From the IMG/VR virus record IMGVR_UViG_3300009537_000104, positions 1 through 31,524 of that record: a DNA stretch of 31,524 nt. One strand, 5' to 3'. The notes below the pieces were generated by a model. It was not told the DNA's origin and did no database searches. It saw only the letters and a program-made list of their open reading frames with translations. Positions 1-7,608 of this stretch are shown here, piece by piece; position 1 is the first letter of the stretch; every line of letters begins with the position of its first letter. This DNA comes from a virus. A program made the translations under genes and the position numbers.

Positions 1-18
1 TACAGTTAATTAACTGTA
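1..18. repeat. 18-bp perfect palindrome at the window edge
   Basis: The first 18 bases, TACAGTTAATTAACTGTA, equal their own reverse complement. It lies 13 bp beyond the stop codon of the minus-strand gene that follows. It has no GC-rich stem or T-run, so it does not look like an intrinsic terminator; it could be a protein-binding site or half of a larger element cut by the window edge. Confidence 0.5.
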
Positions 19-31
19 CTCTTCGCGCGTT

Positions 32-244
32 TTATATAAGGTGTATTACAGGGTGTTTGCGCGCACAGTGTGTCGTGCAGTGCATCCATACACCCCTCCG
101 CGAAATTCCCATGTAGTTTGCCACTGCTTGCACGGTGGCGATTTGAATTAGACTCTCCGCCGTCTGACGGCGGTTTTCAAATTTTATTTCTTTAGCAGTT
201 ATGAAATTTTCAATCTTTCTCACTGTATTTAATTTTCTTTTCAT
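32..244 (-). CDS. small basic protein with helix-turn-helix-like segment
   Basis: This gene encodes 70 residues. The start is supported by an AAAGGAGA ribosome site about 7 bases upstream of the ATG. The N-terminal third is basic. Residues about 33-55 (ATVQAVANYMGISRRGVW) have the spacing of a helix-turn-helix: small residue, Val/Ala helix, Gly turn, recognition helix. The C-terminus is rich in His and Cys (HCTTHCARKH), which might bind metal. It diverges from the virion operon and a perfect palindrome overlaps its likely -10, so an autoregulated small transcription factor is plausible. No family is recognised; the function is inferred only. Confidence 0.55.
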   Translation of the reverse strand: MKRKLNTVRKIENFITAKEIKFENRRQTAESLIQIATVQAVANYMGISRRGVWMHCTTHCARKHPVIHLI

Positions 245-277
245 CGGGTAGTCTCCTTTATTTGTTAATTGAGTATT

Positions 278-293
278 TATAATTGCAATTATA
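278..293. promoter_or_regulatory. 16-bp palindrome overlapping a minus-strand -10 hexamer
   Basis: TATAATTGCAATTATA is a perfect palindrome in the 144-bp divergent gap between the small minus-strand gene and the virion operon. Read on the minus strand, bases 293-288 give TATAAT, 43-48 bp upstream of that gene's ATG, a good -10 position. No convincing -35 is visible. A symmetric site over a -10 is typical of a repressor operator; the DNA-binding-like product of the adjacent gene is the natural candidate ligand. On the plus side, weak TATGAT hexamers occur at 336-341 and 369-374 without a convincing -35. Confidence 0.45.
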
Positions 294-388
294 GCGCCAA
301 AATAATCTCGTTTATTTTACATATAGTTACAGAATTATGATTACACATTTTACCTCCCTAATTACAAATATGATATCGGAGTACGGGA

Positions 389-1117
389 ATGTCATTCACA
401 GATAATTGGTCATTCGAAACCCCCGCAGAGGGGACGATAAATTTCGATGACGCTTTAAATGCTGATATCAGCACGATGGACGGCCTTATCGGTGGAGGGG
501 TTATTACTGCCGGTGAAAATCTTTCTGTGCGTGATGTCGTTGGTATTAAGAGTGATGGGAAAGCATGGAAGGTGAATGGCTCCGGTCCGACGACGTCTAT
601 AGCATTCGTCCATACTGCTGCTGTTACTGGTTCTCCATGTAAGATTCAGACAGCAGGCAGGATTGGCGGGTTTTCGAGTTTAACTCCCGGTGGCATCATA
701 TGGTCAGATGGTTCAGGAGGTATTACACAAACAAAACCTTCAACCAATCCACAGCAGGTGGGCATCGCCAAGAGCGCCTCTGTTATCGAAATTCAGATTG
801 CGCCGTCGGAAGATTCTAAGGTTGTGAAATCTACAACAAATAACCGCACAGTAATTTCAGGCACAACAACTATAGCCGGAGAAGCGATAGATGTAGTTTC
901 AGGACTTTCCAGTATTGATGAGGTTGTAGCAAGCCTCGCCAGCGGATACCCTGCTTATGAGCCGACACTTAATGAGATGGCAGTTCGGGTACAGAAGAGT
1001 GGGACTGCCGGAAAGTTTCACGTATTCGTTTCAAAACTGGATGGTTCATCGGCAGGCAGATGGGTTGCCGGTACGACAGCACGGGATGTTTACTGGATAG
1101 CGATAGGAGCCCTGTAA
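389..1117 (+). CDS. virion decoration / head- or tail-fibre-like protein
   Basis: The protein has 242 residues and is rich in Gly, Ser and Thr, with a predicted all-beta character and no Cys cluster. Residues about 42-135 resemble the DUF2190-type capsid decoration fold: an 'SVRDVVGI' strand, alternating short strands, then a 'GGFSSLTPGGIIW' turn and 'GITQTKPS'. The C-terminus, ending DVYWIAIGAL, resembles the last strand of phage fibre or H-type-lectin-like tips. It is the first gene of the plus-strand operon, has a GGAG site upstream, and its stop abuts the next ATG. A surface-exposed virion protein is likely; the exact location (head fibre, tail fibre or hoc-like decoration) cannot be told. 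Confidence 0.6.
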   Translation: MSFTDNWSFETPAEGTINFDDALNADISTMDGLIGGGVITAGENLSVRDVVGIKSDGKAWKVNGSGPTTSIAFVHTAAVTGSPCKIQTAGRIGGFSSLTPGGIIWSDGSGGITQTKPSTNPQQVGIAKSASVIEIQIAPSEDSKVVKSTTNNRTVISGTTTIAGEAIDVVSGLSSIDEVVASLASGYPAYEPTLNEMAVRVQKSGTAGKFHVFVSKLDGSSAGRWVAGTTARDVYWIAIGAL

Positions 1118-1363
1118 ATGAGAAGATTGCTTTTTATTGTGCTTTTATCGTTTTCATTAGTCAAGAGAGGCTTTGCAGACAGCGGTTTTACCTGGGACCC
1201 CAATCCGCCGAATGAGACTGTAATGGAATACCGGATGTACTGGCGTCATCAGAGCGGCGAGAAGACGTGCGCAGAAAATAAAGGCGCTTGTACGCAAGAA
1301 GTTATTTTTGCGAATCTGAACCGGCAGGAGATTACTGTTGTTTATGAGGGATCCGTGAAGTGA
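1118..1363 (+). CDS. small secreted FnIII-like protein
   Basis: The 81-residue product begins with a Sec signal peptide (MRR, hydrophobic LLFIVLLSFSLV, likely cleavage after GFA at about residue 20). The mature part starts FTWDPNPPNETVMEYRMYWR, matching the first strands of fibronectin type III domains ('WDP..P....YR.YW'). The domain ends early at about 60 residues and lacks the later strands. It starts directly after the previous stop and ends in a GTGA overlap with the next gene. An exported protein is unusual inside a virion operon; it may be a moron acting in the periplasm, or a truncated adhesin. Confidence 0.6.
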   Translation: MRRLLFIVLLSFSLVKRGFADSGFTWDPNPPNETVMEYRMYWRHQSGEKTCAENKGACTQEVIFANLNRQEITVVYEGSVK

Positions 1364-1836
1364 AAATTTTGTACGATGGCCAGTTCGTGGAGATGAGTGA
1401 GGAATTCTCCCAAAAGGGGCATGTCCTTCATAGCCTTGAAAAAGAAAATGTTCCAGTCGGCACAAACATATACGCAACCTGTTATTCACGCGAGCAGCCG
1501 GATTCTATTATATTTCCGAAAAACATGACCGGCGTGACTTTTTATAACTGCAATCTTATGAATGTGTATATTCCGCAAGGGAATACGGTCGTAAATTGTC
1601 GCACAGAGCGTTTTTATTGCCAAAACGACTTAGAAGACTGGGAAATAGATCAGGCGGATAAGCCGATAAAACCGATAAACTCCAAATCTTTACAGTTTGA
1701 AGGTTATGCGATTGAACCAAAATACATTCCTATCCGAAGACTTGAAAAGCGAGAGGATATGCCGAAATTGGCTGATATCCTTGCAGGAAATTATGACACC
1801 ACTAAGATCAAATTTCCCGCTGAACTGCTTGAATAA
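1360..1836 (+). CDS. conserved phage protein with a short beta-helix-like segment
   Basis: The 158-residue protein is read from a GTG that overlaps the preceding TGA (GTGA). Residues about 52-85 have the pattern 'GVTFYNCNLMNVYIP.GNTVVNC', the alternating-strand repeat seen in pentapeptide-like or right-handed beta-helix coils, followed by 'FYCQNDLEDWEI'. I recall similar proteins next to tail-fibre genes of uncultured phages, with no assigned function. The C-terminal 40 residues are charged and probably helical. It is likely an accessory virion or fibre-assembly protein; the call rests on context. Confidence 0.55.
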   Translation: MKILYDGQFVEMSEEFSQKGHVLHSLEKENVPVGTNIYATCYSREQPDSIIFPKNMTGVTFYNCNLMNVYIPQGNTVVNCRTERFYCQNDLEDWEIDQADKPIKPINSKSLQFEGYAIEPKYIPIRRLEKREDMPKLADILAGNYDTTKIKFPAELLE

Positions 1837-1847
1837 GAGAGGCGAAA

Positions 1848-4800
1848 ATGGCGTTAGCAGCAGGAACATTATGGGAGATTAAATCGACGGCCTCAGCGAA
1901 CAATGTCAACGGCGGCGGTTTTAACATCGACAACATCAATTTTCTGACGAATCTGGCCTGCGATACGGGCACAGGGAACACAGACAGCCCGGTCGTGTCC
2001 TCGGCTAGTTATAATTTTGTTGCAGGAGATGTGGGAGCTTGGGTATACATCAAATCCGGAACGAACTGGACGCCCGGCTTCTATCAGATCGCATCCGTCG
2101 CAACGAATAAAGCTACCCTTGCAGCCGGAATTGGTGTCGCTGTTCAGTATAACAATACGACTGGATCGTGGGGAGCCAATACTGTTGTTGGATGTGCAAC
2201 AGTTGGAACGCCGACTGGCGGCACATTTGGTGTCGATTACAGTCAGCAAGACGCCGCTGAACTTACGAATACCGACCTCTCCACATCGGGAGCGGCTGCA
2301 ACCACGGTCACATCTGCTAGCGGCGGGTTTACGCCTGTAATGGCCGGGAATATTATACACATTACGGCGGGCACGAACTTTACTGTTGGATGGTATGAGA
2401 TCGTATCTTACACTAACACGAACAATGTTGTTGTAGACAGGACACCGTCCCCGTCGGCGGGGGGAAGCGGAGGCACATTCTATGTTGGCGGTGCAATGTC
2501 GTTAGCATCAACGCTCGATGATGACTTTTTTGACATAGTCGTTTCAGGGAACACGGTTTTCATTAAGAATGGCAGTTATACGCTTGGAGAGAGTGTGATT
2601 GCTGCTAATGGCGGTGGTGTAACGACACAAATACGTGTTGAGGGATACAATTCTGTGCGGGGAGATGCCCCTGCGGGATTAGCAAGACCGACAATTGCTG
2701 CCGGTGCACAGTCTCTTTTCTTTAATTCTGATTGGTATCTTCAGTATCTAATAATAACAACTACACATTCGTCCGGCGTGGACATGCAGACAGGCAGTAG
2801 AACTGCTGCATGTAAATTTGTAAATACAAGTACATCCACGGATAGACCTGCACTACGACTTAGAGGCAGTAACCATTCTTATTCGTGTGAGGAAATATCT
2901 GTAGCTGGACATGCCATTCTTTTAGTTAACTCCAACACAAGTTATTACATTACTACTAATTACATACATAATAGTAAAAATGGGATAGCGTCGAGTGTGG
3001 CAGGTATAAATGTGTTGATTGGTGATTGCATAATTACAGCATGCACTTTTGCTGCTGTAGGTTTTACGGGCGCTACTGTTAGTATGATTCTGATAAATGC
3101 AAACACTTTATACGGATCATCCTCGACATATGGAACAGGAATAACCTTGGCAGCGGGCGAGGGTAATATATCTATAATAAACAATATTATAGCTGGATGT
3201 GCAACAGGCGTAAGTCACGGAACATCCGGTCAGCGGGGGGTCATTTGTGATTATAACGATTTTTACAATAACGATACGGATGTTACTAACGTAAATAAAG
3301 GTGTAAATAGCAAATCCCTTAATCCGCAATTCACAGACGTAACAGAGTTAACAGGAACAGGGAGCACTTCAGGCGGCGTGCTGTCAGATGGCGTCCAGAA
3401 TTTCAGTAACGTACAAGATAACGTAGATTATCTATACGTAATATCTGGTGCAGCCGTAGGCTGGTGTCTGATTACCGCACATACGGCTACAACAGTAACA
3501 CTATCCCCCAACCCTGGTGACAGCGGCTCTGTAGTGTACGAGGCGGCATTGTTACATAATTTTGCAATTGGTACAAATTTAAAAGCGCTTGGATTTCCTG
3601 GGGTATTTCCGGGCGGGCTAACACAAGGATATACTGATATTGGCGCTGTTCAGCGTCAAGAATCCGGAACCGGAGGTTACAGTGGAGGAAATGAGGAAAT
3701 GACATTATATCTGAAAAAGAATGTGGCTGTGGAGATAAAGTTCTCCATGACTGACTCCACAACGCCAGCAAATTTAAAAAGTGGTCTTTCAGTTACGAAG
3801 CTTGGTTATTACAAAGACGGCGCAGGAGCATGGTCGGGATTATCAATAGCTGCATCTGTAGCGGAGATTTCGACATCCGGATTGTATACATTAGTTCTTA
3901 CTTCGGATGAAATGAATCATGACCAGATAATGTTAAAGTTCACTGCTACGGGGGCTGTTGCAAAAGTTATTGAGATACATACATTTGCTGTTAATGTAGA
4001 TGACCTGGTTCGTTCCACAACACCGGCAAATACATTGGCTGTTGACTCCAATAGCCGCATTGATGTTGGTAAATGGCTTGGTACTGCGGTTACACTGTCG
4101 GCAACAACAAATAAGCCTGAGGTGGATGTCAATAGTATTAGTAATGACTCTGCTGCCGCAAACAATGCTGAGGCGTTCTTTGACGGAACAGGCTATGCAG
4201 GAACTAACAATACAATCCCAACTGTGACGGGCGTAACAAATACAGTCTCTGCCGATGTTGTGTCAGTATCGGGCGATTCGGCTGCCGCCGGCAATCTGGA
4301 ATCGGACTATGATGGCACAGGCTATAATAAAGCTAATAGCACTATAGGAACTTGCACAACTAATACTGATATGAGAGGCACTGATAACGCTTTACTCGCT
4401 TCATCCGCTCCGGCGAACTTCAGCAATATGGCTATAACGGTTACAACTGGAAAAGTAACAGTTGGTACTAATGACGATAAGGCTGGCTATAGCATAGCAG
4501 GCACAAAAACTAATTTAGATGCTCTTAATGATGTTTCCACTGCACAGGTCAATGCTGAAGTTGATGCGGCGCTTGCAGATGTCAATCTCGATCACATAGC
4601 CGGTACCGCCAGTGGAATTCCCGCTATACCTGCGGGAACATATATAGATCAGATTATGGATGACGGCACTGCTACATATGATCGTACAACTGACTCTTTG
4701 CAGGCCATTAGAGATAGAGGAGACTCGGCTTGGGTAACCGGTGGCGGCGGGTCTATTTCTGATATACTTAACGTATCATACATGATACCGCCTTCTGTTG

Positions 4801-5549
4801 ACTTAGCTAACACTGCGACTGTGCGCCTCGGGTTGATTTTGACGAATGCCATAGACGATCTGCCATCTGCTGCTGAAATTATACCTGGTACTGTTTCAAT
4901 TGATAGGAAAGCTATCGGAGGGGCATCCTGGTCGAGTGTAGTTACCAACGCTGCTTGCTCTGACTCGGCGGGGCAGATTTATTATGACGAGGTATTTGAT
5001 TCAGGATCGGGATATGCTGAAGGCGACTCCGTTAGAATAACGTTTAAGGGACAGAAAATTACGGTTGCATCTAATGATTACGAAATCACAGATACAACTG
5101 GTATTATATTTCAGACAGAAATACGACAAACAATGCGAGGAACAAATAACGCAGCGACAGCGTCGGCACTGTCAACTATGCAGACAGACGTATCCGCAGT
5201 AAAAGCAAAAACAGACAATTTGCCCGCCTCCCCTGCAAATGAGATCACGCTAAGCACGATCATAGCTAATATCGCAGCGTTGAATAATATTTCCGCTGCG
5301 CAGGTAAATGCTGAGCTTTCTGACGTGTTGAAGGTTGATACTATAGCGGAGTTGACGCAGGCTCAACCCACAGCGACTCCGACTTTTGAGAGTGCTTTAA
5401 TGTTAATATATATGTGGCTCCGAAATAAAAAAACGCAGTCAGTATCAGTAGAGAAGATTTATAATAATTCGGGCATTAATATTATTAAGGCACAGGTCAG
5501 TGACGATGGGACTACGTTTACAAAAGATATTATGACAGCAGGTAGTTAA
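1848..5549 (+). CDS. large beta-helix tail fibre / adhesin
   Basis: The 1233-residue protein is the largest in the window and is extremely rich in Ala, Gly, Ser, Thr and Asn. Residues about 45-97 and 142-200 form a tandem pair of the 'sAGdVGawVYIksGTNWtpGfYqI' module typical of phage tail spikes. Residues about 215-600 show right-handed parallel beta-helix repeats, including the 'NIIAG...YNDFYNN' turns common in pectate-lyase-like folds. The region about 770-840 repeats 'sDSAAA.N.E..FDGTGY' twice, and two 'VSTAQVNAE / ISAAQVNAE' units follow. The C-terminal 'MWLRNKK...IYNNSG.NIIKA.VSDDGTTFTK' is a recurring fibre end motif. It probably binds, or degrades, a host surface glycan. No catalytic residues were identified. 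Confidence 0.75.
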   Translation: MALAAGTLWEIKSTASANNVNGGGFNIDNINFLTNLACDTGTGNTDSPVVSSASYNFVAGDVGAWVYIKSGTNWTPGFYQIASVATNKATLAAGIGVAVQYNNTTGSWGANTVVGCATVGTPTGGTFGVDYSQQDAAELTNTDLSTSGAAATTVTSASGGFTPVMAGNIIHITAGTNFTVGWYEIVSYTNTNNVVVDRTPSPSAGGSGGTFYVGGAMSLASTLDDDFFDIVVSGNTVFIKNGSYTLGESVIAANGGGVTTQIRVEGYNSVRGDAPAGLARPTIAAGAQSLFFNSDWYLQYLIITTTHSSGVDMQTGSRTAACKFVNTSTSTDRPALRLRGSNHSYSCEEISVAGHAILLVNSNTSYYITTNYIHNSKNGIASSVAGINVLIGDCIITACTFAAVGFTGATVSMILINANTLYGSSSTYGTGITLAAGEGNISIINNIIAGCATGVSHGTSGQRGVICDYNDFYNNDTDVTNVNKGVNSKSLNPQFTDVTELTGTGSTSGGVLSDGVQNFSNVQDNVDYLYVISGAAVGWCLITAHTATTVTLSPNPGDSGSVVYEAALLHNFAIGTNLKALGFPGVFPGGLTQGYTDIGAVQRQESGTGGYSGGNEEMTLYLKKNVAVEIKFSMTDSTTPANLKSGLSVTKLGYYKDGAGAWSGLSIAASVAEISTSGLYTLVLTSDEMNHDQIMLKFTATGAVAKVIEIHTFAVNVDDLVRSTTPANTLAVDSNSRIDVGKWLGTAVTLSATTNKPEVDVNSISNDSAAANNAEAFFDGTGYAGTNNTIPTVTGVTNTVSADVVSVSGDSAAAGNLESDYDGTGYNKANSTIGTCTTNTDMRGTDNALLASSAPANFSNMAITVTTGKVTVGTNDDKAGYSIAGTKTNLDALNDVSTAQVNAEVDAALADVNLDHIAGTASGIPAIPAGTYIDQIMDDGTATYDRTTDSLQAIRDRGDSAWVTGGGGSISDILNVSYMIPPSVDLANTATVRLGLILTNAIDDLPSAAEIIPGTVSIDRKAIGGASWSSVVTNAACSDSAGQIYYDEVFDSGSGYAEGDSVRITFKGQKITVASNDYEITDTTGIIFQTEIRQTMRGTNNAATASALSTMQTDVSAVKAKTDNLPASPANEITLSTIIANIAALNNISAAQVNAELSDVLKVDTIAELTQAQPTATPTFESALMLIYMWLRNKKTQSVSVEKIYNNSGINIIKAQVSDDGTTFTKDIMTAGS

Positions 5550-5550
5550 C

Positions 5551-5814
5551 ATGGCCTTGGATACTATAAATAAAAGAGGATCTGTTTTATGCACATTGCC
5601 GATCCCTGATGGGCTTATCGATCAGGGAGATAGGCAGCAGTTGCTGTGGTGCTACCCTGGTCTTCTTGCTGTCGAGCAGAAAATTCCGTACATACGGGAC
5701 GTCGAATGTTCGGATTTTGTTCAGATGACGCATGCATCAGAGGATTACTTAGAGCAATTGATAGCAGATAGCGACTTAATTGACATAGCAATGAACTCGT
5801 TTTATGAGAATTAA
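5551..5814 (+). CDS. small conserved phage protein after the fibre gene
   Basis: The 87-residue product begins one base after the fibre stop. The core 'LPIPDGLIDQGDRQQLLWCYPGLL' resembles short proteins that regularly follow fibre genes in environmental phages ('PDG...DRQ...W.Y.G'). No enzymatic motif is seen; the acidic C-terminal half is probably helical. A structural accessory or assembly role is inferred from position only. Confidence 0.5.
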   Translation: MALDTINKRGSVLCTLPIPDGLIDQGDRQQLLWCYPGLLAVEQKIPYIRDVECSDFVQMTHASEDYLEQLIADSDLIDIAMNSFYEN

Positions 5815-5816
5815 AA

Positions 5817-6119
5817 ATGGTTAGACGGAAATACACAGTTGGGACTACAATAAAATTAGAAGTCACTGTTAAAGATTCTGACGGCAATCTTCACGATCCG
5901 ACTTCTGTTAAAGTGACGGTAAATTATCCAGACGGGGCAGTCAAGCTGTCGGCGACTTCTTGTGCTCAAGTTAGCGCTGGCGTATATTCATACGATTTCC
6001 AATCGGCAACGACAGATCAAGAGGGTTTGTATAAAGTAACTTTTACTGCTGTCAGTTCAGGCAAAACTGCGATAAAAGCAGTCGAGCTTTTTGAATTAAG
6101 GAGTACTGTCGATGGCTAA
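5817..6119 (+). CDS. Ig-like beta-sandwich virion protein
   Basis: The 100-residue protein has seven or eight predicted beta strands: 'YTVGTTIKLEVTVKDSDGN' at the start, 'SVKVTVNYPDG' and 'AGVYSYDFQSA' in the middle, then 'GLYKVTFTAVSSG'. This is the layout of bacterial Ig-like or baseplate-upper-protein N-domains. It overlaps the portal gene by 8 bp. Ig-like domains on phage particles usually decorate the head, neck or fibres and help weak binding to glycans or mucus. The specific location here is unknown. Confidence 0.6.
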   Translation: MVRRKYTVGTTIKLEVTVKDSDGNLHDPTSVKVTVNYPDGAVKLSATSCAQVSAGVYSYDFQSATTDQEGLYKVTFTAVSSGKTAIKAVELFELRSTVDG

Positions 6120-7608
6120 TGGTCTGTTCGAATCTCAAGTTGAGGAGGTTGTTAAGGGCGGTTTATATCGAATAATTGAAGGAAGCCGTCTCGAGTGGAT
6201 AAAGCAGACAAAGAAGAATTGGGATTTTTATGGCGGAAATCAGTTGTGTTACGCGAGGCAATATCCTGGCGAATCTGACGATGAGTTTAAATCTAAGCAG
6301 AAAGCCGTATTTAATTATACTGGCGCAGTCATCGATGAGTATATGTCTGGCGTATATCAAATGCCTGTAACACGCGTGTTTAAAACAAAAATTAATAGAG
6401 AGATATACGATAAGATATCCTCCTCATTTGACTTACACGGATTCTTCAAAAAAGTACAAAAAATAGCAGAGCTTTCCGCGCTGTGCGGCGTTGTCATAAG
6501 AACTAATGCCACTAAAACAAAGCTATTTCTAGATGCTATTCCGGGCGAGTATATAAAAATTGCTACGAGCAGAGATCAGCCGGACGGTGTAGAGCACGTG
6601 ATAATAGCGTACAATTTCGATGCTGATGATCAGCGCGGCCTAGGGCTGCGTGTTGAGGGGTGGTCACGAAATCGTGTTGTCATATACGAAGTTTTTGGCA
6701 AGCACGTAGATAAGGTTTATGACGAGAGCAATGCTTTTGTAGACGATGTGGGCGAGCCGTTCATTCCCATTGTTTTTTTCAGACCTGATGAGGATGCCAA
6801 TTCCCCGTATGGCATTTCCAAGATAGATTCCATCGTATCCATTAATGAAGCGTATAATTCTATGTGGATGGACGTTATGCGGACAGTCCGCATGCAGCAA
6901 TTCTCTTTGCTATTTGTCAAGCGCCCCGCGTCAGAAACGCAGGAAGCTCCTGCGCCTTTAAATATAGCGCCTACACGTATGATAGAAGATTCGAGTCCCG
7001 ACGCGGATGCAAAATACATAACTCCTGATCCTAAAATCGAGGCGTGCTTAAAAACGCTCCGCGCACTTCGGGAAGACCTTATGGATTTGTCCAGAGTTCC
7101 GATTGAGGTTTTAGCCGGTAGTTCTAAGCAGGGTGTTGAGTCCGCGTCCACATTACGCGTGAAGATGATCCCTGTTGAGAAAGTATGGTCACAAAGAAAG
7201 GCATCGTACGGATCGTCAGAGATGCAGTTGTGGAAGAAGATAATCCTCGCATCTAAGGGGATATGGGGGATCGGAGATATCTCTGATTTAAAGCCTCAAA
7301 TAGATTATGGCGAGGTTCCTCTGCCTCTCGATGTGGAGGAGGATTTGAAGCGGACTGCACAGGACTTACAATTGGGGTTGACAAACCCGTACGAACTGTA
7401 TTTAAAACGAGACCCTGATATAGGTACTTTAGAGGATGCGGCTAAAAAGGTTCACTTCAATGTCGAGGCCACGAAGAAGGTATTAGATCAAACACTGAGC
7501 TACGGAATAACGTCGCCCGAGGAGTCCGTCGAAGACTTTATAAAAAGGCTTCAGGAGTTCCGGCAGGCGGCTAACAGGGTGCAAGACGATTTAAATGCCG
7601 CTAAATAA
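6112..7608 (+). CDS. portal protein (SPP1 gp6-like family)
   Basis: The 498-residue protein has the length and order of the Phage_prot_Gp6 family. An N-terminal 'W...KKNWDFYGGNQL' region is followed by 'FNYTGAVIDEYMSGVYQMPV', a beta-rich wing, then 'PFIPIVFFRPDEDANSPYGISKIDSIVSINEAYNSM', the clip/stem segment usual in this family. The C-terminal 100 residues are helical (crown). The dodecameric portal forms the head vertex through which DNA is packaged and ejected. AAGGAG lies before the ATG. The gene overlaps the Ig-like gene upstream and the MuF gene downstream (14 bp). No terminase is found upstream, where it normally lies. Confidence 0.88.
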   Translation: MANGLFESQVEEVVKGGLYRIIEGSRLEWIKQTKKNWDFYGGNQLCYARQYPGESDDEFKSKQKAVFNYTGAVIDEYMSGVYQMPVTRVFKTKINREIYDKISSSFDLHGFFKKVQKIAELSALCGVVIRTNATKTKLFLDAIPGEYIKIATSRDQPDGVEHVIIAYNFDADDQRGLGLRVEGWSRNRVVIYEVFGKHVDKVYDESNAFVDDVGEPFIPIVFFRPDEDANSPYGISKIDSIVSINEAYNSMWMDVMRTVRMQQFSLLFVKRPASETQEAPAPLNIAPTRMIEDSSPDADAKYITPDPKIEACLKTLRALREDLMDLSRVPIEVLAGSSKQGVESASTLRVKMIPVEKVWSQRKASYGSSEMQLWKKIILASKGIWGIGDISDLKPQIDYGEVPLPLDVEEDLKRTAQDLQLGLTNPYELYLKRDPDIGTLEDAAKKVHFNVEATKKVLDQTLSYGITSPEESVEDFIKRLQEFRQAANRVQDDLNAAK

